64,000 nucleotides of DNA, taken from NCBI RefSeq assembly GCF_036699995.1, contig NZ_CP144906.1, forward strand, positions 2,371,001-2,435,000, written 5' to 3'. This DNA is from Clostridium beijerinckii. Lineage in GTDB: Bacteria; Bacillota; Clostridia; Clostridiales; Clostridiaceae. Below, piece after piece: positions 27,033-36,482 of the stretch (the stretch's first letter is position 1; the number at the start of each line of letters is the position of its first letter). The position numbers and the translations under genes are program-made. The notes below the pieces were generated by a model. That model was given only the letters and a program-made list of their open reading frames with translations. It was not told the DNA's origin and did no database searches.

Positions 27033-27331
27033 TTTTAAGGGAAAAAATATATAATATGATAATTAATATGATGTTTCATTGTTAAATCAAACTATGTATC
27101 TATAAGATATGTTAAATATTACTAAATATTATTGTGCTTAATTATGATAGGCATTTTTAGATGTTATTCTAATTAAATTTATTATATATTGAAATTAAGT
27201 TACTATATTCAAGTCTTAATTGAATATTTACCTAATAGAGTTTTGAATGGAAATTTATTATCTGGATATATACATTAAAATAAGTTATAGTAATTTTTAG
27301 ATAATTGACAATTAATTAACGATCATGATAT

Positions 27332-27349
27332 TATATGCATATACATATA
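27332..27349 (-). promoter_or_regulatory. Operator-like 18-mer, site 1
   Basis: The exact reverse complement of the 18-mer at 28511 (TATATGTATATGCATATA). The IS5-like element now separates it from the oxidoreductase gene. Confidence 0.5.
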
Positions 27350-27385
27350 ATATCTGTTTTAATAAATTTATTTTTATTAAATATA

Positions 27386-28483
27386 GGTTGTTGAATAACT
27401 AATTTTTACAAATAGTTATTCGAGAAAATATTCTTAGGAATCAAAGATTCCAAGGATATTTTCTGGATTTTATTCCCTGCTGTTTTTTATTAAATTCATC
27501 TATTAAATAGGCTAATAAAACCCATTTTATATGACGTTCGTATCGGGCTTGCCCATAGAGCCTTGGATTTTCTAAGTTATATAAACCTTTTAAAACTGAG
27601 AATAATTGCTCTATTTTCAATCTATTTTTATATAGGTTCGCTCCGATAGGAGATTCAAAAAATAAAGCATTTTCATATCGTTTATCAATGAACGCCTCAA
27701 TGCTTTTAGCTTTACGCATATTTATATCAGCTAATAAATTAAATTCTAGTTTTGCAGCAATTTCAAACCATTCAACTGAGTCATATGCTGCATCAGCAAG
27801 TATTAAAAATGGATTATAATTTTTAGCTTCATATAGTAAATCCTGAACTTGATTATCGTAAACATTAGCTGTTGTTAAACTAAAAACTAGAGGAATCATA
27901 GTATCAGTAACTGTTGCAATGCAGTGTAACTTGTAACCTTTATAATATCCAAGACGTGTACCTTTGCCGGATTTAGCTTCGCTATCGTATTTTGAACTTC
28001 TTAGGGCAGTAGCATCAATTGCACATAGTCTAGTTTCTGGGTTAATAAGTTCAACAAACATAGCATAAATACCATAATATATATGTTTCTCTAAAGTCTT
28101 AGCTCTTAACGAAAAGGTAGAATAATCAGGTATTTCATTAAGATCAATTATAGATTGAAACACATAATCTTTTTTTATTTCGTATTCAAGTTCTCTCAGA
28201 CTGAATATACTATGTTTAACACCGTATAACATGCAGGCAACTATTTGCTCATCTGAGTACTTACGTGGTCGGCCTTTAGCATTTTTGCTATTAGAATTTA
28301 ATTTAGTAAATGCAATTTTAACAGCTTCAAAAATCTTATAATTATCATTTTCAGTTTTAATCTTTCGTGATATAATCATATTTAAGTCATTCCTTGTGTG
28401 ATGTAATTTGGTTTTTAGCGAAATTATTATATCACAAAGGAATGGCTTATTTATTTTTTACAAATTTTGTTTACTCAACAACC
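27386..28483 (-). mobile_element. IS5-like insertion sequence
   Basis: The 1098-bp element has terminal inverted repeats GGTTGTTGAATAA (27386-27398) and TTACTCAACAACC (28471-28483), matching at 12 of 13 positions. TA flanks both ends, suggesting a 2-bp duplication as in the IS427 group. It has one intact transposase gene on the minus strand. It is inserted about 70 bp upstream of the oxidoreductase gene at 28551. Confidence 0.9.
27441..28379 (-). CDS. IS5-family DDE transposase
   Basis: The 312-aa protein has an N-terminal DNA-binding part with GRPRKYSDEQIVACMLYG and the DDE triad: Asp122 in CAIDATALRSS, Asp196 in LADAAYDS, Glu257 in RLKIEQLFSVLKG. YKGYKLHCIAT and GANLYKNRLKIEQLFS are typical of the family. 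The frame is intact, so the element may be active. The start is close to the left of the right-hand terminal repeat, as expected. Confidence 0.92.
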   Translation of the reverse strand: MIISRKIKTENDNYKIFEAVKIAFTKLNSNSKNAKGRPRKYSDEQIVACMLYGVKHSIFSLRELEYEIKKDYVFQSIIDLNEIPDYSTFSLRAKTLEKHIYYGIYAMFVELINPETRLCAIDATALRSSKYDSEAKSGKGTRLGYYKGYKLHCIATVTDTMIPLVFSLTTANVYDNQVQDLLYEAKNYNPFLILADAAYDSVEWFEIAAKLEFNLLADINMRKAKSIEAFIDKRYENALFFESPIGANLYKNRLKIEQLFSVLKGLYNLENPRLYGQARYERHIKWVLLAYLIDEFNKKQQGIKSRKYPWNL

Positions 28484-28510
28484 TAAAATAAATAAAAAAT
28501 TTTAACAAAA

Positions 28511-28528
28511 TATATGTATATGCATATA
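28511..28528 (+). promoter_or_regulatory. Operator-like 18-mer, site 2, at the oxidoreductase promoter
   Basis: TATATGTATATGCATATA is an imperfect palindrome 23 bp before the ATG of the old-yellow-enzyme gene. Related sites at 29748 and 30436 flank the MarR and exporter genes. Confidence 0.55.
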
Positions 28529-28550
28529 TTTAGAATGGAGTTGATTAATT

Positions 28551-29630
28551 ATGAAATCACTATTCGATCAAACGCAAGTTGGTCCACTTAAATTAAAGAA
28601 CAGATTTATAAGATCTGCAACATATGAAGGAATGGCAGAGGAAAAAGGAAATATAAATGATGAACTATTTAAAGTTTACGAAGATTTAGCTAAAGGAGGT
28701 GTAGGAACTATAATCACTGGAATAACGGCTGTGACTGATTTAGAGGAATTTATTCCAGGCCAAATGGGAATTTATAATGATTCATTTATTGATAATCATA
28801 AAAAAATTATTGAGGTAACTCATAAGTACAATGCTAATATAATATTGCAACTTGGAGCAGCAGGAACACAAACCATAAGAAATGAAGAAAAGGTGATTTT
28901 AGGCCCAAGTAATATAACAGATTTGGGATATAAAAATACCCCTAAAGAAATGACTTTAGAAGAAATTGTTTCAATTCAGATAGATTTTGCCAATGCAGCA
29001 CTTAGAGCAAAAAAAGCAGGTTATGATGGTATTCAGATACATGCAGCTCATGGATATTTACTTAGTAAGTTCTTAACGCCTTATTATAACAGAAGAACAG
29101 ATGAGTATGGTGGTAATATTGAGAATAGATCTAGAATGCTTATAGAAACGTATAAAAAAATACGTGATAAAGTCGGAAAAAATTATCCTGTTTTAATTAA
29201 AATAAATTGCGAAGATTTTATGGATCAAGGTATGACTTTCGAAGAATGTAAATATGTATGCAAAAAACTTGAAGAGCTTGGCGTAGATGCTGTTGAAATT
29301 AGTGGGGGGAGTTTATCTTCACGCCCAAATGAGAGCTATTCAAGAAAAATAGTGAAAGGACAAGCTCCTTACTATACATTTTATGCTGAAAGGATAAAGG
29401 AAGAAGTTAATATTCCAGTTATTTCTGTAGGCGGAATACGTGACATTTCAGCTCTAACAAAAATTCTTAATGAAAGCTCCATTGATTATTTTGCATTGTC
29501 CAGACCATTAGTATGTGAAAGTAATCTTATTAAACGTTGGAGCGAGGGGAATACTGAGCCATCAAAATGTATATCATGCGGTAAGTGTTCAGGATTTGGC
29601 AAAACAATCTGTGTTTTTAATAGGAAATAA
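28551..29630 (+). CDS. Old-yellow-enzyme family NADH:flavin oxidoreductase
   Basis: The 359-aa TIM-barrel FMN enzyme shows LKNRFIRSATYEG near the start, LQLGAAGTQ, the active-site IQIHAAHGYLLSKFLTPYYN with the substrate-binding His pair, RRTDEYGGN, and the phosphate-binding GGIRD. A C-terminal Cys set CISCGKCSGFGKTIC resembles the iron-sulfur motif of enoate reductases, but the second domain of those enzymes is absent. It probably reduces alkenes or nitro compounds. Its promoter was approached by the IS5-like element; it lies upstream of a MarR gene and shares its operator motif. Confidence 0.93.
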   Translation: MKSLFDQTQVGPLKLKNRFIRSATYEGMAEEKGNINDELFKVYEDLAKGGVGTIITGITAVTDLEEFIPGQMGIYNDSFIDNHKKIIEVTHKYNANIILQLGAAGTQTIRNEEKVILGPSNITDLGYKNTPKEMTLEEIVSIQIDFANAALRAKKAGYDGIQIHAAHGYLLSKFLTPYYNRRTDEYGGNIENRSRMLIETYKKIRDKVGKNYPVLIKINCEDFMDQGMTFEECKYVCKKLEELGVDAVEISGGSLSSRPNESYSRKIVKGQAPYYTFYAERIKEEVNIPVISVGGIRDISALTKILNESSIDYFALSRPLVCESNLIKRWSEGNTEPSKCISCGKCSGFGKTICVFNRK

Positions 29631-29720
29631 TATCTTAAACTTAAAAATTAATGATATGATGAGATAAAAATAATATATTCTTCAATAAAGCTGGTTTTTT
29701 GAAATCTGCTTGTGAGTATA

Positions 29721-29750
29721 TTGACAATAAGAATTGCTATAGATTACTAT
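29721..29750 (+). promoter_or_regulatory. Sigma-A promoter of the MarR gene
   Basis: TTGACA (29721-29726), an 18-bp spacer and TACTAT (29745-29750). The operator-like site starts within the -10 box. Confidence 0.7.
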
Positions 29751-29761
29751 ATGTATATTCA
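29748..29761 (+). promoter_or_regulatory. Operator-like motif, site 3, overlapping the marR -10 box
   Basis: TATATGTATATTCA matches the first 14 positions of the 28511 site except one. Overlap with the -10 box suggests autorepression. Confidence 0.45.
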
Positions 29762-29787
29762 GAGGTTTTGACGGAGGTAATTTATTT

Positions 29788-30240
29788 ATGTCTAATTTAG
29801 ATGATTTAAAGAAAATTGGAAGTTGTGTTTGTAGAAATTTGCGTATGACAACAAGGGTCACTACTCAGTATTTTGATCAAGTTTTTCAAGCGGTTGGATT
29901 AACAGCGCCACAGTTTTCATTATTAGCAGACATAGCATCTCGTGAAAATGTTGCTGTAAGTGAGTTGGCAGAGGCTTTGCTAATGGATCAGACAACAGTA
30001 ACTCGCAATATTGAAATTTTAAGAAAAAAGGGATATGTAGATGTGCGAACAGATGATAATGATTCAAGAAGAAAGTGCATTTCAATAAGTGATGTCGGAA
30101 TTAAGAAGCTCGATGAGGCAATTCCTGTATGGAATGAAGTACAATCGCCAATAGAGAAGGAGATAGGCGCTGAGAAATTTGAAGAATTCTTAAAAACGTT
30201 AGCGCAAATACAAAATTTTATTAATAACTCTTCCAAATAA
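29788..30240 (+). CDS. MarR-family transcriptional regulator
   Basis: The 150-aa winged-helix dimer carries the recognition helix region VSELAEALLMDQTTVTRNIE and the wing KGYVDVRTDDNDSRRKCISI, both standard for MarR. An N-terminal CVCRNLRMTTR contains two Cys that might sense oxidants or electrophiles. It lies between an old-yellow-enzyme gene and a drug exporter. Likely a repressor of both and of itself, released by a phenolic or electrophilic compound. Confidence 0.95.
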   Translation: MSNLDDLKKIGSCVCRNLRMTTRVTTQYFDQVFQAVGLTAPQFSLLADIASRENVAVSELAEALLMDQTTVTRNIEILRKKGYVDVRTDDNDSRRKCISISDVGIKKLDEAIPVWNEVQSPIEKEIGAEKFEEFLKTLAQIQNFINNSSK

Positions 30241-30784
30241 AGTACCTAAGTAATGATTTAATTCATATTCATGACTTAGTTGTAACCATATATTATTTTA
30301 CGCCTTATCATTTATAGAAATAGTTTGTTTAATGATAAAAAGTCATTTAATATAAAAGTAATAGATTTATAGATATAGTTGAAAACAAGTAATAGTAACC
30401 TAAATCTATTATTGATAAAATACATTATTTTAAAATATATGTATATACATGGTAAAGCTGAAATTTAGGTTGAGGATAGTATTTGGGATGTATATTAATG
30501 AGGGAAATGAGAAAGTAAGAGAGAGGGCGGAGCTGGCAGTTAAAAAACTTAATATAAAAAAACTAAAGAGTAACAGTAAGAGAGTAAATTAATGTAATTT
30601 TATTAAGCTGGATTATTCCTATAAATAATGTCTATTTTATAGCTTCTGTATAATATATAAATATAACATATTCTAAAGAATATACTTAGTAAAGTTTTTG
30701 TATTTCATTGAGTATATTAGAAACTCTCAGAATTATAATAAAGTATATTTATAACAGAATTAATGAAAAGGGATGATTTTAATA
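30241..30784. other. Intergenic region with operator motif and a possible LacI-family remnant
   Basis: It contains the operator-like site at 30436. A 34-codon frame (30488-30592) reads NEKVRERAELAVKKLN, reminiscent of the end of a LacI DNA-binding head, with no good ribosome site. No complete gene is seen. Confidence 0.4.
30436..30450 (+). promoter_or_regulatory. Operator-like motif, site 4, upstream of the exporter
   Basis: TATATGTATATACAT differs from the first 15 bases of the 28511 site at one position. It is about 335 bp before the exporter ATG. Confidence 0.4.
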
Positions 30785-32215
30785 ATGGAAATATACAATA
30801 AAAATGTATATAAGAATAGATGGATAATATTGGCTGTTGTGGTTTTACTTCCATTTATGGGGACCCTTGATAGTACAATAGTTAATGTAGCACTTCCTGT
30901 TATGGTGAATATATTTTCAGTAACGATGTCTTCTATTCAGTTAATCGTAATCTGCTATCTTATAACAATAGTTAGTACAATATTACTGTTTGGAAGGCTC
31001 GGTGACATAAAAGGAAAATCTATAGTATTTAATTTAGGTTTATTGGTATTTACCATAGGTTCTTTATTTTGTGCGTTATCAAAAAATTTTACGTACCTAT
31101 TATTTTTTAGAATAGTTCAGGCGATAGGAGCATCGGCAGCTATGGCAAATAACCAAGGGATAATAACGCAAGTATTTCCAGCAAATGAAAGGGGGAGAGC
31201 TCTTGGAATATCGGGAACATTTCTAGCTCTTGGCACAATGATTGGTCCGCCATTAGGAGGTATTATAATTTCTTACTTAAGTTGGCATTATATATTTCTA
31301 ATAAATATTCCAGTAGGAATAATTGGAACAGCAATTGGTTTTAAAGTATTGCCTCGTAAGTCAAATGAAAAGAAAGAAGACATTGATTTTATTGGTGCAA
31401 TAATTTTTGGTATAAGTGTCGTATTATTATTTTATTCTCTTATAAATGGACAAACTGTTGGCTACGATAATAACGTGATTAGAATTAGTTTTATTGCAGC
31501 TATCATTCTATTTATAATATTCATACGAATAGAAGGAAAATTAAAATATCCACTTCTAGATTTATCATTATTTAGAAATTCACTTTTTACGGTTGGAATA
31601 TTATGCACATTCATATGTTATGCATCAATTAACAGTAATAATATTGTACAGCCTTTTTACCTCGAAAATGTTTTAAAAATGACTCCAAGCTTTGCGGGAA
31701 TGATAATGATGATCTCTCCTGTATTAATAACGGTTATTTCTCCTTTTAGTGGTTATTTATCAGATAAAATAGGGTCAGAATTTCTAACATTTTTAGGCTT
31801 GATACTAATAGGAATTGGAATGGGTTTAATGGCGACTTTAAATGAAAACTCAAATATATACCAATTAATTGTATATATAGTATTTATTGCGATTGGAAAT
31901 GGATTGTTTTTACCTCCTAATAATTCGTTAGTTATGTCTTCAGCACCTAGTGATAAATTGGGTATCGCAGGAAGTATAAACGCTTTTGTAAGAAATTTGG
32001 GACAATCATCTGGTGTTGCTATGGCAACAATGCTTTTATACTCATTTATGAGTATGAAAATGGGAGAGAAAGTACTTGGATATATAGAGGGCAGAGATGA
32101 TGTCTTTATGTATGGAATGAGGTATGTATATGTTTGTTCGGCTATTATTTGTTTTGGTGGAGTAATAGTCACTTATATAAGATTAAGAAAGAAAAAATTA
32201 AACAGAAAAATATGA
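30785..32215 (+). CDS. DHA2-family drug:H+ antiporter (14-helix MFS)
   Basis: The product is 476 aa. I use ATG 30785, with AAAAGGGATGA upstream; ATG 30773 lies within that site. The DHA2 signatures are LDSTIVNVALPVM in helix 1, LFGRLGDIKGKS after helix 2, and FRIVQAIGASAAMANNQGI with ERGRALGISG and GPPLGGIIISYLSW in helix 5 (antiporter motif C). About 14 membrane helices are visible. It probably exports toxic compounds under control of the MarR protein upstream. Confidence 0.93.
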   Translation: MEIYNKNVYKNRWIILAVVVLLPFMGTLDSTIVNVALPVMVNIFSVTMSSIQLIVICYLITIVSTILLFGRLGDIKGKSIVFNLGLLVFTIGSLFCALSKNFTYLLFFRIVQAIGASAAMANNQGIITQVFPANERGRALGISGTFLALGTMIGPPLGGIIISYLSWHYIFLINIPVGIIGTAIGFKVLPRKSNEKKEDIDFIGAIIFGISVVLLFYSLINGQTVGYDNNVIRISFIAAIILFIIFIRIEGKLKYPLLDLSLFRNSLFTVGILCTFICYASINSNNIVQPFYLENVLKMTPSFAGMIMMISPVLITVISPFSGYLSDKIGSEFLTFLGLILIGIGMGLMATLNENSNIYQLIVYIVFIAIGNGLFLPPNNSLVMSSAPSDKLGIAGSINAFVRNLGQSSGVAMATMLLYSFMSMKMGEKVLGYIEGRDDVFMYGMRYVYVCSAIICFGGVIVTYIRLRKKKLNRKI

Positions 32216-32320
32216 TTTCTTAAATGCTGATTGGTGTGCTAGATAAAGATAATTTTTTTGAGTCTGATTATTATGAAAAAAGTTAAAAATAAAACTTTAT
32301 ATTTATGAATTGTATTGGTA

Positions 32321-33062
32321 TAGATAAACCAACTAAGACCTGAACTTATGCATATAAATCGCCGAAATGAATAATATACTTTTGTTCCAGTTTCTGGGTA
32401 ATTTTGATGGGTGATTTTAAAGCTATAAAGTTGCACCCAAAGTGCTAGCCTCAAAGAACAAGCGCTCACAGAGAAAGTTCGAAGAACGAAATATAAAATG
32501 CTCATAGAGAAAGTTCTGTTTACCAAATGAAAAATTTGGAGCATCACTTTTCTATTCTCACTTTTTGAACTAGCACACTTGGAATAGTTCAAAGGAAACT
32601 CGACTCACTTCGTTCACTGAGTAATTTCCATTGACCAAATCGTAGATTTGGAATTTCAATTAAGAATCACATCCATCAAAATTACCAATGAAACATTCCA
32701 TATTATGACCCTTGTGGTTACAAAAATATATTACCCATTTGTAGTTGGGATATATTTCATGGTGTAAATCTAACTTATAATTGGCTTATCTGTATAGATA
32801 GCCAATTTAAGAATTCAACTTATTACATGAACATATTTACAAAATTGCTAGAACTTTAAGCTAATGTATTAACTAGAAATCATAAATATATTTGTGTAGA
32901 AAACATTTGAAAATGAGCTGTTAAAGGTTCTTAGCTGTAGGTTGTTCCAATTTAGCTTGTCAAACTGAAAGTTGGAGCATGCTAAATTGGATACAACCTG
33001 CTGCTTAGAACCTTCAGCGATATTTTCATAGCTTTTCGGAATCAAAATATTTATGATTTCGG
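32321..33062. repeat. Large non-coding foldback element, long copy
   Basis: About 740 bp that fold on themselves. In the first module, 32397-32421 (GGTAATTTTGATGGGTGATT) pairs with 32664-32689, enclosing smaller hairpins such as CCAAAT/ATTTGG (twice) and ACTCA/TGAGT. In the second module, 32876-32956 pairs with 32981-33060 over nearly its full length (AAGGTTCTTAGCTGTAGG against CCTGCTGCTTAGAACCTT). Its two outer ends recur joined at 59936. No open frame with a ribosome site is present. It may be a mobile foldback element or a structured RNA. Confidence 0.7.
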
Positions 33063-33143
33063 TGAGGTATGCGCATAAGTATAGATTATAGTTGGCTTAT
33101 TTATACATTACTAGGATTTAAAGGTTGTAGTTGCCAATGTAAT

Positions 33144-33716
33144 TTATTTAACTATATAACCTCGAACTCTTTGTACTCCGTAGCTATTCACCCTTCGAAG
33201 GTAGTCATGATCGTTTTCACCAGGTTCTCGTTGTACAAATACATCTAATCTATTATCTACTCCAAAATACTTATCTGAACCTTTATCATTAACAGTAACT
33301 TGTCCATAACCATCCAAATATATTTGGGTATTTAGAGGTATTACGTTATTTGCAACACCTCCTGGAGTTAATGGCTTATTTTGACAAGTTACTGGACCAG
33401 CACTACTATTTTCTGAATCAAGAGATGTATAAAAAGTTAATATAAAATCTCTCCATTCAGGTGTAACACTCTTTTCTTGTTCTTTTTCTTCAGCTTCCTT
33501 CTTTTTAATCAATTCTCTTTGCTCAATTTTTTCATTATTTATTTCATCTATAGAATTTTCCTTAAATTCTGTTTTTTCATTATGTGTTATTTCTATATTA
33601 TTATCTTCTACAACATCTGTTGCTAAAGCGTTAAATGGTGTTATTGTGCTTACATCATATGTATCAAGTATTAAAATAATGCTTAATAAGCACACTAGCC
33701 TCTTTACTCTTAGCAT
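33144..33716 (-). CDS. Secreted 3D-domain (Asp-Asp-Asp) wall protein
   Basis: The 190-aa protein has a signal peptide (KRLVCLLSIILIL), a Glu/Lys-rich charged linker (about 40-85), and a C-terminal 3D domain: FILTFYTSLDSENSS, VIPLNTQIYLDGYGQVTVND, and VDNRLDVFV, with the conserved Asp residues. The fold is the double-psi barrel of MltA/YuiC-type proteins, which cut glycan strands or bind the wall. AAAGGGGAG precedes the ATG. It is a single gene, with its end about 80 bp from the foldback element. Confidence 0.88.
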   Translation of the reverse strand: MLRVKRLVCLLSIILILDTYDVSTITPFNALATDVVEDNNIEITHNEKTEFKENSIDEINNEKIEQRELIKKKEAEEKEQEKSVTPEWRDFILTFYTSLDSENSSAGPVTCQNKPLTPGGVANNVIPLNTQIYLDGYGQVTVNDKGSDKYFGVDNRLDVFVQREPGENDHDYLRRVNSYGVQRVRGYIVK

Positions 33717-34135
33717 TTGTCCACTCCCCTTTGTTGGTGCTTTTTAATGAGACATAATAGGCTCTAATAAATTATAACACAAATGTAAAATATTTACAAA
33801 AGACAAAAGGTATTTATAGATATGTACATTTGAGATAACTTATTGAGAGTAAAAGGAAAACAATCAAAATATTAATTGTGGTTTTTAGAAGAAATAACAA
33901 AAATGCAATATTTCAGCTAGCAATATATGAATTTTAAGAGAAAGTAAGCAATTATATAATAAGGAATCTAATAAATAACAGTAAAGAAAAATTGTAAATT
34001 AATAATTTATAGATAAATTAATTGATGTGTTTGTAATGTTTAACAAATATATGCAATGATGTTTAATATAGTATTAAAATATGGTAATATAGATATGTAA
34101 TTATGTATAAGCCTTTATAGCAATAATATGGAACT
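33717..34135. other. AT-rich divergent region, no gene seen
   Basis: It should carry the promoter of the 3D-domain gene. No coding region or structure is supported before the terminator at 34136. Confidence 0.4.
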
Positions 34136-34170
34136 AAAAAATGCAGTCATTAGTTTGGCTGTATTTTTTA
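34136..34170 (+). terminator. Terminator-like hairpin upstream of the exonuclease gene
   Basis: AAAAAATGCAG(TCA) pairs with (TGG)CTGTATTTTTT, with A- and T-runs on both sides. The gene it serves is not obvious. Confidence 0.6.
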
Positions 34171-34266
34171 TGCAAATTAATAGTGGTATAATAATTATGG
34201 TTAGTCGTTTTAATATAAAAAGGTATTAATCAGAATAAACTTAAGAAAAGCTAGGAGTTTTTATTT

Positions 34267-35289
34267 ATGCATGACAATTTATTATTAATAGACGGTTCAT
34301 CTCTTTTATCTTGCTGTTTTTTTGGTAATCTTCCAAGAGAATATAGATTTGCTAAAACGGATGAAGAGAAGGATAAATATATTGAAAAATTACGTCAGTC
34401 ACCTAAAGGCGAGTTCACTAATGGTGTCTTTACAATGATGGCATCAATACTTAAAATGATTAAAAATCAAAATCCCACTCATATTGCTGTGGCTTGGGAT
34501 TTAACTAAAGAATTTACCTTTAGAAAAAAAATATATTCAGAGTATAAAGGTACTAGAAAGGATATGAGAAGTGAGCTAGGAAGCCAGTTTGCATTAGCTC
34601 AAAAAGTTTTAAAAGAAATGAATGTTCCAGAGTTTGTGTTTAAAGAGTATGAAGCAGATGATATAATAGGTACCTTGGCAAAGAAATTTGGAAGATCTAT
34701 GAGAGTTAGCATTTGGACTAAAGATCAAGATTGTCTTCAACTTGTTGATGATAATGTAAGGGTATGGCTTATAACTTCAAAGTGTACCGATATGTACGAA
34801 AGTCTTGGAATAAATATTAAAGAACTTAATATACCTAGCGGAGTTTTTGAATTTACTACACAGTATGTAAATCATTTTTATGGTGTGGATCCTATCCAAA
34901 TTATTGATAGAAAAGCTATAGAAGGCGATGCTTCTGACAATATTCCGGGAATAAATGGAGTTGGAGAAAAGTCTGTTATACCATTACTTCAAGAATTTGA
35001 AACAGTGGAAGGTATATATGATTTTATAGAAAATTCACCTGAAAAAGAAATAAAAAAAATGTTCAAAGATCTTGGCATATTACGTTCCCCGTTAGCAAAG
35101 TTAGTTGAGGAATCAAATGAAAAAATAGTCGGGAAAAAAGCAGCTTTGCTTTGCAAACAATTGGCCACTATAAAGTGTGATATAGAAGAACTTAATAATA
35201 TAACAATAGATCAATTGAAACTTCAAATAGATGAAGAGGGAATGAAAAACATATTTACTGAACTTGGATTTACAAATTTGCTAAATTAA
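34267..35289 (+). CDS. FEN-type 5'-3' exonuclease
   Basis: The 340-aa protein resembles the N-terminal nuclease domain of DNA polymerase I without a polymerase. The acidic metal-binding motifs are visible: LLLIDGSSLL at the N-terminus, KEYEADDIIGTLA, WTKDQDCLQLV, and the helix-hairpin-helix DASDNIPGINGVGEKS. It probably removes flaps or RNA primers as a second copy beside the PolI domain. CTAGGAG is upstream. Monocistronic. Confidence 0.92.
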   Translation: MHDNLLLIDGSSLLSCCFFGNLPREYRFAKTDEEKDKYIEKLRQSPKGEFTNGVFTMMASILKMIKNQNPTHIAVAWDLTKEFTFRKKIYSEYKGTRKDMRSELGSQFALAQKVLKEMNVPEFVFKEYEADDIIGTLAKKFGRSMRVSIWTKDQDCLQLVDDNVRVWLITSKCTDMYESLGINIKELNIPSGVFEFTTQYVNHFYGVDPIQIIDRKAIEGDASDNIPGINGVGEKSVIPLLQEFETVEGIYDFIENSPEKEIKKMFKDLGILRSPLAKLVEESNEKIVGKKAALLCKQLATIKCDIEELNNITIDQLKLQIDEEGMKNIFTELGFTNLLN

Positions 35290-35441
35290 TGGGTAATATA
35301 TTTCTAGTGATTAAATATATGGGAAACATACTTTAATACATAAGTAATAAAAAAGCTATTTATAGATAAGTTGATAAATGTTAAAATAAATGCAAAATAT
35401 AACATTCATACATAAGTGATATATATTAGGAGGAATAAGTT

Positions 35442-35804
35442 ATGAAATTTTGTTGGAGTACTTTAAAAGTTAAAAATTTAGAAGAATCATTGAAGTTTTA
35501 TCATGAGATTGTTGGTCTTAAGACTAATAAAAGATTTAATGCAGGACCTGGAAGGGAAATTGCATTTTTAGGAGATGGAGAAACTAAAATAGAACTAATA
35601 TGTGATGAGGAAGTAAAAGAAGTAAGTTATGGGGAGCATATTTCTCTTGGATTTGAAGTTGACTGCATGGACGAGAAAATAAACTTTATTAAGGAAAAAG
35701 GAATAGAAATTCATAGTGGACCATTTCAGCCAAATCCTAATACTAAGTTTTTTTATGTTTTAGATCCTAATGGATTGAAGATTCAATTTGTAGAAAATAA
35801 ATAA
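35442..35804 (+). CDS. VOC/glyoxalase-like protein
   Basis: The 120-aa protein has two beta-alpha-beta-beta-beta modules of the vicinal oxygen chelate fold: STLKVKNLEESLKFYHEIVG, IELICDEE, and FFYVLDPNGLKIQFVE. Metal-ligand-like His/Glu positions are partly present, so it could be lactoylglutathione lyase-like or a binding protein. AGGAGGAATAAGTT gives a strong start. A terminator follows. Confidence 0.88.
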   Translation: MKFCWSTLKVKNLEESLKFYHEIVGLKTNKRFNAGPGREIAFLGDGETKIELICDEEVKEVSYGEHISLGFEVDCMDEKINFIKEKGIEIHSGPFQPNPNTKFFYVLDPNGLKIQFVENK

Positions 35805-35840
35805 TCACAAAGCTGTTGGAATTCTAGATAGATATTTAAT

Positions 35841-35882
35841 AAAGCTGAAAATCCTTCAAATCTGAGGATTTTCAGCTTTTTA
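35841..35882. terminator. Terminator between convergent genes
   Basis: AAAGCTGAAAATCCT pairs with AGGATTTTCAGCTTT, followed by TTTT on + and AAA-rich upstream, so it may serve both directions. Confidence 0.92.
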
Positions 35883-35922
35883 AACAATAGTTTAATTAAC
35901 AGAAAATTTTAGTTTTAATATT

Positions 35923-36258
35923 TTACCATTTTCCTTTGCTCATATGCGCTGCTAATTCTGCTTTTGATATTTGCTTAATAGTCCAAGCGCTATTTTTAGC
36001 TTTTTCAAAAGCTGTTACACAAGTAGGATCTAAATTTAAGTCTATTCCTTCTCTAGAAAGTTTGAAAATTTTGTCAGCTAAGTTAATGATCTCTAAATGA
36101 ATGTCATTAGTTCTATCAGAGTGATAGATTTTATCAGCTTCTTCACTAGTTAATTCGACAAATTTTTCTCTAGGAACTCCACATTTTGGACACTTCTCTG
36201 GAGCTTCTACTCCTTCACATATAAATCCGCACACACTACATTTAAATAATTTCTTCAT
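35923..36258 (-). CDS. Rubredoxin-like protein with C-terminal helical domain
   Basis: The 111-aa protein starts with a rubredoxin-like knuckle pair [10 protein letters not shown] and [11 protein letters not shown] (two CxxC) that would bind one iron, as at the end of rubrerythrins. The remainder (about 40-111) is helical with no ferritin-like ExxH motif that I can see. It is likely an electron carrier or oxidative-stress protein. GGGAGG is the ribosome site. Confidence 0.85.
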   Translation of the reverse strand: MKKLFKCSVCGFICEGVEAPEKCPKCGVPREKFVELTSEEADKIYHSDRTNDIHLEIINLADKIFKLSREGIDLNLDPTCVTAFEKAKNSAWTIKQISKAELAAHMSKGKW

Positions 36259-36482
36259 AATTATTCCTCCCTTTAATCATACCATTAGATTATTAAAACA
36301 TATACTAAGTAAATGTTCTCAATGTTATTAATTTGACATAATTGGTTAAAATCCTCCTAAAATTGAAAAAAAACTTAAAAATATTTTTCTTTAAAATATA
36401 GATTGACGTACATAATTTAAGTATGTAAAATTAGGATAAATAAAGAATGTAATCCATAATAGTAAGGAAATGAGGTGTTTGA

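Noticed and set aside
32239..32592. 117-codon minus-strand frame
   Set aside because: It lies in the foldback element, has no ribosome site, and follows the repeat structure rather than protein-like sequence.
32321..33062. Group II intron or IS remnant
   Set aside because: I see no maturase or transposase fragments and no domain V-like motif; the dominant feature is long-range self-pairing.
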